Shown here piece by piece: positions 1 to 7,055 of a stretch of DNA of 17,742 nucleotides (position 1 is the first letter of the stretch; the number at the start of each line of letters is the position of its first letter). A program made the translations under genes and the position numbers. The stretch is from the NCBI GenBank assembly GCA_005882525.1, contig VBGO01000097.1, positions 1 through 17,742 on the forward strand. Direction: 5' to 3'. The DNA comes from Chloroflexota bacterium. GTDB lineage: Bacteria > Chloroflexota > Dormibacteria > CF-121. Below the pieces are notes generated by a model, which did not search any database, was not told the DNA's origin, and was given only the letters and a program-made list of their open reading frames with translations.

Positions 1-632
1 GCTTTCTCGCCAAAACCGCGGCCGGGGAAGAAGGCTCGAGCGGGCACATCCACCTGTCCTGCTGGCGGGACGGCAAGAATGCCTTCCGCGTAGCCGACCG
101 GGCGGGGTCGTTACCGCCTGTGTTTTCCGCCGCGATCGCGGGCGTGGTGGAACACTTGCCGGCCGCGTCGCTGCTTCTGAATCCCACCATCAACTCGTAC
201 AAACGGCTGGTCCCTGGGTGGTTTGCCCCGGTCAACGCGAGCTGGGGTATCGAGAATCGCTCGGCGGCCGTTCGCGCCATCGTGCACCCGGAACACCCGG
301 AGCTCTGCCGCCTGGAATGCCGGCGGCCGGGAGCCGACGCCAACCCCTACCTCGCCCTCGCGGCGGTGGTCGCCTCGGCCACGGACGGAATCCGTCGCCA
401 GGCCAGCCCGCCGCCGGCGGTCGAAGGCGACGCCTACGCGCGGGCGGACCTCCCGGAGCTTCCCGGGTCGCTCGAGAGCGCGATCCGGGCGTTCGACGCC
501 GATCGCGTCCTCCGCGACGCCTTGGACGAGCGGTTCAGCGAGTACTACGTAACCTCGCGCGCCTGGGAGCTCAAGGCCTGGCGTGAGACCGTCAGCGAGT
601 GGGAGCGAGAACGCTACGGCAGAACGGTGTAG
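1..632 (+). CDS. Glutamine synthetase family protein, C-terminal part (5' end outside window)
   Basis: The reading frame enters at position 3 and ends at TAG 630-632, giving about 209 residues of a glutamine synthetase catalytic domain. Visible family motifs are GSGHIHLSCW near the start (metal/ATP-binding strand with the conserved His), then NPTINSYKRL and the Arg-containing stretch WGIENRSAAVRAI (ATP and glutamate contacts), then ANPYLALAAVVASATDGI. The family joins ammonia or an amine to glutamate with ATP in the cytosol. The IHLSCWRDGKNAF variant is more like GlnA-related or gamma-glutamylamine synthetases than classical GlnA, so the amine substrate cannot be fixed from this fragment. The N-terminal beta-grasp domain and the start lie upstream of the window. 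The family call is secure; the substrate is not. Confidence 0.9.
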   Translation, partial: FLAKTAAGEEGSSGHIHLSCWRDGKNAFRVADRAGSLPPVFSAAIAGVVEHLPAASLLLNPTINSYKRLVPGWFAPVNASWGIENRSAAVRAIVHPEHPELCRLECRRPGADANPYLALAAVVASATDGIRRQASPPPAVEGDAYARADLPELPGSLESAIRAFDADRVLRDALDERFSEYYVTSRAWELKAWRETVSEWERERYGRTV

Positions 633-653
633 CCGCGTGTTAGAAGATGTCTT

Positions 654-1022
654 GTGAGCAAGCTGGTCGCGGTGGCACCGCCGGTCAACCTCTACGAGGC
701 CAACGATCAGATCACCGTGGCCATCCCGATCCCGGGCGCGCACCACGACACCGTGCACGTTAGCCTGCAGGGCCGGCAGCTGACCGTCGATGCGGAAGCG
801 CGATATCCGCAGGAGCAACAGCACTACCTCCAGCACGAGTGGTCGGTCGGGACGTCGCACCGGGAGATCGATGTGCCCCGGCCGGTGCGCGGCAGTGGCG
901 CCAAGGCGACGCTCACCCACGGCATCCTGACGATCTCGCTGCCGATCGGGGCCGAGGAAGGCGCTTCGCGAATCCGCATTCCGGTCACGGAGCCGGCCAC
1001 CCACCAGGGCCAGCCACACTGA
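654..1022 (+). CDS. Hsp20/alpha-crystallin family small heat shock protein
   Basis: A 122-residue protein starting at GTG 654, 21 bp after the glutamine synthetase stop. It has the alpha-crystallin beta-sandwich layout: VNLYEANDQITVAIPIPGA (residues 11-29), VHVSLQGRQLTVDAEA, and the late strand containing GILTISLP, followed by a short polar tail. The N-terminal arm is very short. Small heat shock proteins hold unfolding proteins in the cytosol without ATP. There is no good Shine-Dalgarno; an AT-rich TAGAAGAT at 641-648 lies just upstream and could be a -10-like element. The stop TGA 1020-1022 overlaps a CTG codon that may start the next gene. The family call is good; the client and stress role are unknown. 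Confidence 0.8.
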   Translation: MSKLVAVAPPVNLYEANDQITVAIPIPGAHHDTVHVSLQGRQLTVDAEARYPQEQQHYLQHEWSVGTSHREIDVPRPVRGSGAKATLTHGILTISLPIGAEEGASRIRIPVTEPATHQGQPH

Positions 1023-1873
1023 CCGGGCGCGCCCGCGCGGCGCGGTGGACGACCGTCGAGCTGCTCCACCCGATTCCCTCGCTGCTGACGACCCTCGCCG
1101 CAATGGGCTTCGCCTGGATCTTTGGTATCGGTCCGGGCGACCGTCGCTTCTGGTGGGTGGCCGCCATCATGCTGCTGGTCCAGTTCTCGATCAGTGCCCT
1201 GAATGAGTGGGCCGATGCCGACCTCGACCGGCGGGCGGGCCGCCAACGCCCGATTCCCCTGGGGCTGGTCTCACCCGGTGCCGCGCTTCGCGTCGCGGTC
1301 GCCTGTGCGGTCGGCGCGTTCCTGCTGTGCGTGCTCGCCGATTTGGGAACGGTCGGCTTGCTGCTGGTCGGGGTGGGGACCGCGTGTGGTTGGGCCTACG
1401 ATCTGTGGCTCAAAGCGAGCCCGCTGAGTGTGGTGCCCTTCGCGATTGCCTTTCCCCTGATGCCGTTCTGGATCGGCCTCCTCGCGGGTCGTCCGCTGAG
1501 TTCGCTGCTGCTCCTGTTCCTGGGTGGCAGTCCGCTTGCCGCGGCGATCCATCTCGCCGACGCCATACCCGATCGTGACCGAGACCGGGCGGCGGGACTG
1601 AAGACGCTGGCGGTCACGCTCGGAAAGCCGGGAGCGGACATGGCTGCCGTGGGGCTGCTGCTGGTCGGCACCGTGATCGCGATCAACGTGATCATCCGTC
1701 GCGGCCAAACCGGGATTGCGGCGCTTTCGCTCGTCAGCGGCGCGGCCGCCGCGCTGCTGGTCAGCCTCAGGTGGCGGGGCCGTCCGTCGTCCTTGCTGCT
1801 GGGCAAATGGGCGGTGATCGCCCTGGCCACCGCGGCGGCGGTGCCGCTGGTAGTGTCGGCCAGTGGGCGGTAA
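1019..1873 (+). CDS. UbiA-family membrane prenyltransferase
   Basis: About 284 residues, almost entirely hydrophobic helices, with both Asp-rich motifs of the UbiA superfamily. The first is NEWADADLD (N62, D66, D70), followed by RRAGRQRPIP. The second is DAIPDRDRDRAAGLKT (D181, D185, D189). These bind Mg2+ and the prenyl diphosphate, and the enzyme transfers a prenyl chain to an acceptor in the membrane. No ATG, GTG or TTG precedes the first helix (LLHPIPSLLTTLAAMGFAW) after the Hsp20 stop. ATG 1103 would cut that helix in half. CTG 1019 makes a CTGA 4-nt overlap with the Hsp20 stop, 9 nt after AGGG, and is the start chosen here. The acceptor is unknown (quinone, tocopherol-like, heme O or lipid). 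The following methyltransferase suggests a prenylated and methylated product. Confidence 0.8.
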   Translation: MTGRARAARWTTVELLHPIPSLLTTLAAMGFAWIFGIGPGDRRFWWVAAIMLLVQFSISALNEWADADLDRRAGRQRPIPLGLVSPGAALRVAVACAVGAFLLCVLADLGTVGLLLVGVGTACGWAYDLWLKASPLSVVPFAIAFPLMPFWIGLLAGRPLSSLLLLFLGGSPLAAAIHLADAIPDRDRDRAAGLKTLAVTLGKPGADMAAVGLLLVGTVIAINVIIRRGQTGIAALSLVSGAAAALLVSLRWRGRPSSLLLGKWAVIALATAAAVPLVVSASGR

Positions 1874-2558
1874 TCCCGGACACATCGACGAGACCGCCGT
1901 CGGCAAGACCTACGGTGAGTGGTTCAGCCACGGGCTGCGCGGCATGGTGATGCGTTACGTGTTTTCCCGACGCGGACTCTGGGTGATCAACACCCCCTAC
2001 CGGCGCATCCTGAGCGCGGCCAGCATCACGCCGCAAGATCGCGTCCTCGACCTCGGCTGCGGCATCGGCAACATCCTGATCGCCCTGGCGGAGCGGATTG
2101 CCTTCACCCATCCGCTGCTCGGCGTCGACGTCTCGCCTGACCTGATCCGAATCGGCGAGCGCGAGATCGCCAGGCCCGGTCTGCGCGATCGAATCCGGCT
2201 GCAGGTGGCGCCCGCCACGCGGCTGCCCTTCGATGACGAGGCGTTTGACGTCGTCCTCACGTCGCATGTCCTCAAGCACCTGGATGACGACGCGCTGCGG
2301 ACCAGTTTCCGCGAGGTGGCCCGCGTGCTCCGGCCCGGCGGCCGCTTTCTCCTCTGGGAGTTCGAAAAGAGCGCGCGATCGGCCATCCTGTTCTGGAGTG
2401 CGCGACTCAGTGGCTTGCCGCCGCCCTTCCAGCTGCGCACCATCGCGCAGCTTTCCGACGCGCTCCGATTGGCAGGATTCCAGCGCGTGGTGCGGGTCGA
2501 CACCGGCGTGTTTCTGATACCGCCGGTGCCACGCCTCGCGCTGCTGGCGACTCGATAA
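1863..2558 (+). CDS. Class I SAM-dependent methyltransferase (UbiE/Methyltransf_11-like)
   Basis: A 231-residue protein starting at GTG 1863, overlapping the end of the UbiA gene by 11 bp, so the two are probably co-translated. Rossmann SAM-binding motifs are clear: VLDLGCGIGN (residues 61-70, motif I), GVDVSPDLI (87-95, with the acidic ribose-binding residue at the end of strand 2), LPFDDEAFDVVLTSHVLKHL (121-140, motif II/III), and LRPGGRFLLWEF (156-167). The usual HVLEHL reads HVLKHL here. Pairing with a UbiA prenyltransferase resembles quinone or prenyl-lipid tailoring (MenG/UbiE role), but the sequence alone does not identify the acceptor. The family is certain; the substrate is an inference. 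Confidence 0.85.
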   Translation: MGGNPGHIDETAVGKTYGEWFSHGLRGMVMRYVFSRRGLWVINTPYRRILSAASITPQDRVLDLGCGIGNILIALAERIAFTHPLLGVDVSPDLIRIGEREIARPGLRDRIRLQVAPATRLPFDDEAFDVVLTSHVLKHLDDDALRTSFREVARVLRPGGRFLLWEFEKSARSAILFWSARLSGLPPPFQLRTIAQLSDALRLAGFQRVVRVDTGVFLIPPVPRLALLATR

Positions 2559-2568
2559 GCACGCTGCC

Positions 2569-2574
2569 TACTAT
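2569..2574 (+). promoter_or_regulatory. Possible -10 element (TACTAT) close to the dehydrogenase start
   Basis: TACTAT lies 7 nt before ATG 2582 in otherwise GC-rich DNA, with no recognisable -35 and no Shine-Dalgarno. If used, it would give a nearly leaderless mRNA. Similar TAnnnT hexamers sit close to other start codons in this window (see findings). The support is positional only. Confidence 0.25.
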
Positions 2575-2581
2575 TAGATCG

Positions 2582-3682
2582 ATGGCCCGAACGCTGACTG
2601 CCACCATGCGTGCGGTGGCGGTGACGCCCAAGCAAGCCGGCAGCGCCCGGCAGGTCGAGCTCCCCGTTCCGCGGGTCGCCGCCGAGATGGCGTTGATGCG
2701 AGTGCTGGAGGTCGGCATCGACGGCACCGACACCGAGATCAATGACGGGCTCTACGGCGAGGCGCCTCCAGGGTTCGATTTCCTCGTCATCGGTCACGAG
2801 GCCTTGAGCATCGTCGAGTCGGTGGGGGAGGGCGTGGATGGTTTCGAGCCCGGCGACCTCGTAGTCTCCACGGTTCGCCGCCCGGACGACTGCCCCAACT
2901 GTCGCGCCGGCGAGAGCGATATGTGCCTGTTCGGCAACTACACCGAGCGGGGGATCAAGGGCGCGCACGGCTACATGGGCGAGTACTACGGCGAAAGCCC
3001 CGCCTTCATGGTCAAGATCCCACCGTCACTGCGACCGTTCGCCGTCTTACTCGAGCCCTTGAGCATCGTGGAGAAAGCCACTTACCAGGCCTGGAAGATC
3101 CAGGAGCGGATGCTGTGGGCGCCGAAGCGGGCGGTCGTGCTGGGCGCCGGGCCGATCGGCCTCCTGGGCACGATCCTGCTGCGGCTGCGGGGCCTCGAGG
3201 TGCATGTCTATGCCAAGTCGCCGCCTGAGAGCTCGCAGGGCCGCATCCTCAGCAGCCTGGGCGCCAGCTACCGGAGTGTGGGTGACCATCCGGTGACGAG
3301 TATCAAGGACGAGCTCGGCCAGATCGACGTCATCCTCGAAGCGACCGGCAACAGCGCGGTCGCGTTTCAGGCGATGGCCCAGCTCGGGACCAACGGCGTG
3401 CTCTGCCTGACCGGCGTGTCGGCGGGCAATCGCAGTATCGAGATCCCGGCGGACGTTATCAACCTGCAGATGGTCCTCGGCAACCGGGTGACGTTTGGCT
3501 CCGTGAACGCCAACCGCCGCTACTTCGAAATGGGCGTGCAGCATTTTCAGCAGGCCGAGCGACAATGGCCCGGCATCTTCCAGCGGCTGATCACGCGCCG
3601 CGTCCCGTTCGCGGACTTTACCTCGGCGCTCGACCGCCGCCCAGAGGACATCAAGACTCTCCTGACGATCGCCGCCGCGTAG
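2582..3682 (+). CDS. Glucose 1-dehydrogenase-type zinc-dependent alcohol dehydrogenase
   Basis: A 366-residue medium-chain dehydrogenase, ATG at 2582. The catalytic zinc ligands have the glucose-dehydrogenase form: D47 in GIDGTD (many ADHs have Cys here), H72-E73 in GHEA, and E158 in LLEPLS. The NAD(P) Rossmann loop is VVLGAGPIGLLG (residues 185-196). The lobe that binds structural zinc in relatives is DDCPNCRAGESDMC, with Cys 104, 107 and 115; the position of the first Cys of the usual four is Pro101, so structural zinc is probably lost or altered. Known relatives oxidise glucose or other aldoses to lactones (archaeal/halophilic glucose dehydrogenases). The next gene, 7 bp downstream, is a glycogen debranching enzyme, which supports a role in sugar metabolism. 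The exact sugar and the NAD/NADP preference are not resolved. Confidence 0.82.
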   Translation: MARTLTATMRAVAVTPKQAGSARQVELPVPRVAAEMALMRVLEVGIDGTDTEINDGLYGEAPPGFDFLVIGHEALSIVESVGEGVDGFEPGDLVVSTVRRPDDCPNCRAGESDMCLFGNYTERGIKGAHGYMGEYYGESPAFMVKIPPSLRPFAVLLEPLSIVEKATYQAWKIQERMLWAPKRAVVLGAGPIGLLGTILLRLRGLEVHVYAKSPPESSQGRILSSLGASYRSVGDHPVTSIKDELGQIDVILEATGNSAVAFQAMAQLGTNGVLCLTGVSAGNRSIEIPADVINLQMVLGNRVTFGSVNANRRYFEMGVQHFQQAERQWPGIFQRLITRRVPFADFTSALDRRPEDIKTLLTIAAA

Positions 3683-3689
3683 GTCCGCC

Positions 3690-5651
3690 GTGGGGCTTCG
3701 TCTCGATGCCGAAACCTGTCGCCACCTCGAGCCGGCCATGCGCCGGGAGTGGTTGGTGACCAACGGGCTTGGTGGCTACGCCTCTGGGACAGTAGCCGGG
3801 GTCAACACCCGGCGCTATCACGGGCTGCTAGTTGCCTCGATGAATCCGCCGGTGCAGCGGATGGTCTTACTGGCATCGGTTGAGGAGTGGCTGCGGAGCG
3901 CCGATGGGCCACCGCAGCCGCTCTCGGCTGCGGAATATTGGGACGGCACCATCTACCCCGACGGATTTCGGCGGCTGGAGGCGGTGGAGATCGACGGGAT
4001 GCTGCCGGCGTTCCGCTGGCTCGTCGACGGCCGCATCATCGAAAAGCGCATCTGGATGGAGCTGGGCGTGAACCGAACCGTCCTGACCTACCGGTTGGTG
4101 GCCGGCCCGCCTATCTCGCTGCAGCTCCGGCCGCTCTTCGCGCACCGCGATTACCACCAGCAGCGCCACGGCCAGGGTGGCTTCGACATGGCCGAGAACC
4201 GCGATGGATGGATCGTCGACGCCGTGGGTGTCCGGACTCACTTCCAGGTCCATCCCTCGCCGGTCGTGCGGAGCCGTCCGGATTGGTACTGGCGGGTCCT
4301 GCATCGCGCGGAGCGCGAGCGCGGCCTCGATGACGAGGAGGACCTGTTCACGCCGGGAACCGTCGAGATCGCGCTCGATGACCAGCACGAGGTGGTGGTC
4401 GTCATCGGCACGGAGCCGACGCCTCCGGGATGGGACGTCGCCACCTCATCGCAGGCCGCGCGGCAGCGACAGGCGGCGTTGCGCGACCCGGCGACCGACC
4501 ATCCACTCGCCGCGCAGCTGGTGGTTGCCGCCGAACAGTTCCGTGTCGCGCGCCAGACGATCGGGGAATCGGCGGTCGCCCAGCGGCGAACCGTGATCGC
4601 CGGCTATCACTGGTTCACCGACTGGGGACGGGACACGATGATCAGCCTGGCGGGCCTGGCGATCCGGCCGGGCACGCTCTGGGAAGCCCGTGCCGTGCTC
4701 GACACCTACATCGGGTATCTCCACGAGGGCCTGATACCCAATCGGTTTCCGGACGGTGGTCAGGCGCCGGAATACAACACCATGGACGCGACCCTCTGGC
4801 TGTTCCAGGCGCTGGCGGCGTACCTGCGCGTCAGCCGTGACTGGCGATTCGTCGCCGACCGGCTGGATGCCCTGGAAGGGGTCATCGACTGGCATGTCCG
4901 TGGCACGCGGCACAACATCCGGATGGATGCCGGCGACGGGTTGCTCGCCGGGGGCGAGGAGGGGTATGCCCTGACCTGGATGGACGCCCGGGTTGAGGAT
5001 TGGGCGGTCAGCCCCCGCGCGGGCAAGCCGGTGGAAATCAACGCGCTCTGGTACAACGCCTTGTGCCTGACCGCCGACTGGTGCGAACGCGCCATGCGAC
5101 CGGCGGGCCAGTACCGGGAGATGGCGCTGCGGGTCCGCGAGTCCGCCCAGGCACGGTTCTGGTACGGCGTGGGTGGCTATTGCTTCGACGTCGTCGATGG
5201 CCCGGACGGTGACGACCCGAGCTTGCGCCCCAACCAGGTGATCGCGCTGGCCCTCGTGTATCCACTGATTGAGGGCGATCGCGCGCGATGTGTGCTCGAT
5301 GTGGTCACGGCGAAGCTCCTGATTCCCTACGGCCTTCGAACGTTGAGCCCGGATGATCCGCGCTATCAATCCACGTACCGGGGCGACCAGCGTGCCCGCG
5401 ACGCGGCCTATCACATGGGTCTGGCGTGGCCCTGGCTGCTGGGACCCTACCTCGATGCGCACCTGCGTCTCAACGCTGATCGAGCGGCGGTCCGGCGTGT
5501 CGTCGAACCCTTCGGGACGCATCTGGCTGACGCCGGGCTGGGGACGGTCAGCGAGGTCTTCGAGCCCGAGCCGCCCTACCGGCCGGTGGGCTGTATCGCC
5601 CAGGCCTGGAGCGTCGCCGAACTCCTTCGCCATGCGCGCGCTCTATCCTGA
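3690..5651 (+). CDS. Glycogen debranching enzyme / amylo-alpha-1,6-glucosidase (GH133)
   Basis: A 653-residue protein starting at GTG 3690, 7 bp after the dehydrogenase stop. The N-terminal GDE_N-type domain (about 15-240) begins EWLVTNGLGGYASGTVAGVNTRRYHGLL-like and carries many beta-strands. The C-terminal (alpha/alpha)6 glucosidase domain (about 280-650) has TDWGRDTMISLAGL (310-323), then EYNTMDATLWLFQAL (361-375), then LTWMDARVEDWAVSPRAGKPVEINALWYNAL (429-458). These are hallmarks of prokaryotic GDEs, which hydrolyse alpha-1,6 branches left after phosphorylase action on glycogen. There is no signal peptide, so it should act in the cytosol. Length matches the archaeal/bacterial type, which lacks the eukaryotic transferase half. 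The neighbouring sugar dehydrogenase suggests glycogen-derived sugar use. Confidence 0.92.
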   Translation: MGLRLDAETCRHLEPAMRREWLVTNGLGGYASGTVAGVNTRRYHGLLVASMNPPVQRMVLLASVEEWLRSADGPPQPLSAAEYWDGTIYPDGFRRLEAVEIDGMLPAFRWLVDGRIIEKRIWMELGVNRTVLTYRLVAGPPISLQLRPLFAHRDYHQQRHGQGGFDMAENRDGWIVDAVGVRTHFQVHPSPVVRSRPDWYWRVLHRAERERGLDDEEDLFTPGTVEIALDDQHEVVVVIGTEPTPPGWDVATSSQAARQRQAALRDPATDHPLAAQLVVAAEQFRVARQTIGESAVAQRRTVIAGYHWFTDWGRDTMISLAGLAIRPGTLWEARAVLDTYIGYLHEGLIPNRFPDGGQAPEYNTMDATLWLFQALAAYLRVSRDWRFVADRLDALEGVIDWHVRGTRHNIRMDAGDGLLAGGEEGYALTWMDARVEDWAVSPRAGKPVEINALWYNALCLTADWCERAMRPAGQYREMALRVRESAQARFWYGVGGYCFDVVDGPDGDDPSLRPNQVIALALVYPLIEGDRARCVLDVVTAKLLIPYGLRTLSPDDPRYQSTYRGDQRARDAAYHMGLAWPWLLGPYLDAHLRLNADRAAVRRVVEPFGTHLADAGLGTVSEVFEPEPPYRPVGCIAQAWSVAELLRHARALS

Positions 5652-5657
5652 GATCGC

Positions 5658-6290
5658 GTGAAGCTCATTGACGTGAGCGTCCCTCTCCGCGACGCGATGA
5701 CCGTGTATCGTGGCAATCCGCCGGTGCGGATCCGCCCCGCCATGACGCTGCAGCGGGATGGCGTCAACCTCAGCGAGCTCTGCCTTGGATCGCACACCGG
5801 GACGCACATCGATGCCCCCAGCCACTTCGTCAGGGGTGGGGTGGGCGTCGACCGGTTAAATCTCGATCGCTTCATCGGTCCAGCCTGGGTCGCCGATCTT
5901 GGTCGGGTGAGAGGCGGCATCAACGCGGACGACCTGACAAGGGCGCGGATCCCGCGCGGCAGCCGGCGGGTCCTGCTGCGCACCGGCAACTCACGTTGGT
6001 GGCACCCGGCGCGACCGTTCCGGACCAACTTCGTGTATCTGGCAGCGGATGGCGCCGCCTGGATGGTCGATCGCGGCGTCGAGTTGGTCGGCATCGACTA
6101 CCTATCGATCGAGGGCTACGGCGTCCAGGGGGCGCCCACCCACAAGCGGCTGCTCGGCGCCGGTATTCCCATCCTCGAGGGGCTCGACCTCTTTAAGGTC
6201 CGGCCTGGCCGCTGGCAGATGGCGGCACTACCGCTTCGGATTGTGAATGGTGACGCCGGCCTGACCCGTGCCGTGCTCTGGACCAGATAA
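5658..6290 (+). CDS. Cyclase family protein (kynurenine formamidase-like metal hydrolase)
   Basis: A 210-residue protein starting at GTG 5658, 6 bp after the debranching enzyme, so probably the last gene of that operon. The diagnostic metal-binding motif HTGTHIDAPSHF is at residues 46-57 (H46, H50, D52, H56), matching HxGTHxDxPxHF of the PF04199 family. The C-terminal part has VGIDYLSIEGYG and HKRLLGAGIPILEGLDL, also typical. Characterised members hydrolyse N-formylkynurenine, isatin or related amides and lactones. A lactone substrate would fit the upstream sugar dehydrogenase, which should yield an aldonolactone, but that is speculation from context. The family is secure; the substrate is unknown. 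Confidence 0.85.
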   Translation: MKLIDVSVPLRDAMTVYRGNPPVRIRPAMTLQRDGVNLSELCLGSHTGTHIDAPSHFVRGGVGVDRLNLDRFIGPAWVADLGRVRGGINADDLTRARIPRGSRRVLLRTGNSRWWHPARPFRTNFVYLAADGAAWMVDRGVELVGIDYLSIEGYGVQGAPTHKRLLGAGIPILEGLDLFKVRPGRWQMAALPLRIVNGDAGLTRAVLWTR

Positions 6291-6354
6291 GCCAGGGGTC
6301 TGCGCGCGGTTTCGTGTTGTCTGGCAGCGTAATCAACTGACCGCCTCACCGTTG

Positions 6355-6360
6355 TAGTCT
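6355..6360 (+). promoter_or_regulatory. Possible -10 element (TAGTCT) next to the lipoprotein start
   Basis: TAGTCT ends 4 nt before ATG 6365 at the end of a 74-bp intergenic stretch (6291-6364). I see no matching -35 and no Shine-Dalgarno. It is one of several TAnnnT hexamers placed close to start codons here and may mark a leaderless promoter. Evidence is weak. Confidence 0.2.
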
Positions 6361-6364
6361 CGCC

Positions 6365-7033
6365 ATGCCCTGGCGTCTCCTGGCGCTAACCGCTGCTCTT
6401 GCTGTTGCACTCCTAAGCGCCGGCTGTAGCGGATCTCCGGCTGTGATTAGTGCCACGCCGCTGCCAGGCGGCCAGGCGTCGCTACCGGCAAGCCCAGGCC
6501 TGCCGACCCAATCCGGAACAACTGAGGCGTCAGGATCGGCCACGGCCTCGGCAATCCCGCCTGTCCACTTTGTCAGCCGTTGCACAGCCACCCAGCTGAC
6601 GCTTGCGTGGGGCGGGCGGTTCAGCGAGCCGACCGGACAGCACACCCTACCCCTCATCCTTACGAACAGCTCGCACGCGGGCTGCTACCTCCTCGGGTAT
6701 CCCGGTGTCTCATTCGTTGATAGAGCCGGTCGAGTACTGCCTCTGCAATACGTGTGGGGCGGCGATCAGGTGGTGACCTCATCCAAGCCGGTGATGGTCG
6801 AGCTCCCGGTGGGTGGGTCGGCCTATGTGGTCGTTAACAAGTACCGGTGCGACACGACCGACCTGATACAAGGCGCTGCGGTCCGGATCATTCCGCCTGA
6901 CGACCGGGCATTCCTGCAGGTTTCGATCGTGGACAACGTTTCGATGGATTATTGTGGGCCCGGCGATCCGGGCTCCGTCGTTCATGTTTCGCCCGTCGAA
7001 CCAACCCAGAACGCGGCGCTTGCCAGTCAGTGA
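6365..7033 (+). CDS. Secreted lipoprotein with DUF4232-like domain
   Basis: A 222-residue protein, ATG 6365. Residues 1-20 form a signal peptide (MPWR, then a hydrophobic run), followed by a lipobox-like LLSAGC with Cys21 as the probable lipidated residue; Ser at -3 is slightly atypical. Residues 22-66 are a low-complexity Ser/Thr/Pro/Ala/Gly linker, as in wall-spanning lipoproteins of Gram-positive-type bacteria. The folded part (about 70-210) has C73TATQLTL, then LTNSSHAGCYLLGYPGVSFVD (99-119), the hallmark of DUF4232, and further Cys at 162 and 197; C73, C107, C162 and C197 could form two disulfides. Function is unknown for this family. It is convergent with the MFS gene, 22 bp away, with no visible hairpin terminator between. 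Confidence 0.72.
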   Translation: MPWRLLALTAALAVALLSAGCSGSPAVISATPLPGGQASLPASPGLPTQSGTTEASGSATASAIPPVHFVSRCTATQLTLAWGGRFSEPTGQHTLPLILTNSSHAGCYLLGYPGVSFVDRAGRVLPLQYVWGGDQVVTSSKPVMVELPVGGSAYVVVNKYRCDTTDLIQGAAVRIIPPDDRAFLQVSIVDNVSMDYCGPGDPGSVVHVSPVEPTQNAALASQ

Positions 7034-7055
7034 CCGATCATCGACTCGGCTCGGG

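Noticed and set aside
111..1103. Long minus-strand open frame of about 330 codons opposite glutamine synthetase and hsp20
   Set aside because: It is Arg-rich without domain motifs and lies antisense to two well-supported genes; a GC-rich shadow frame.
6291..6325. GCCAG (6291-6295) and CTGGC (6321-6325) inverted arms after the cyclase gene
   Set aside because: The 5-bp arms are separated by 25 bp with no T-run; too weak to call a terminator or operator.
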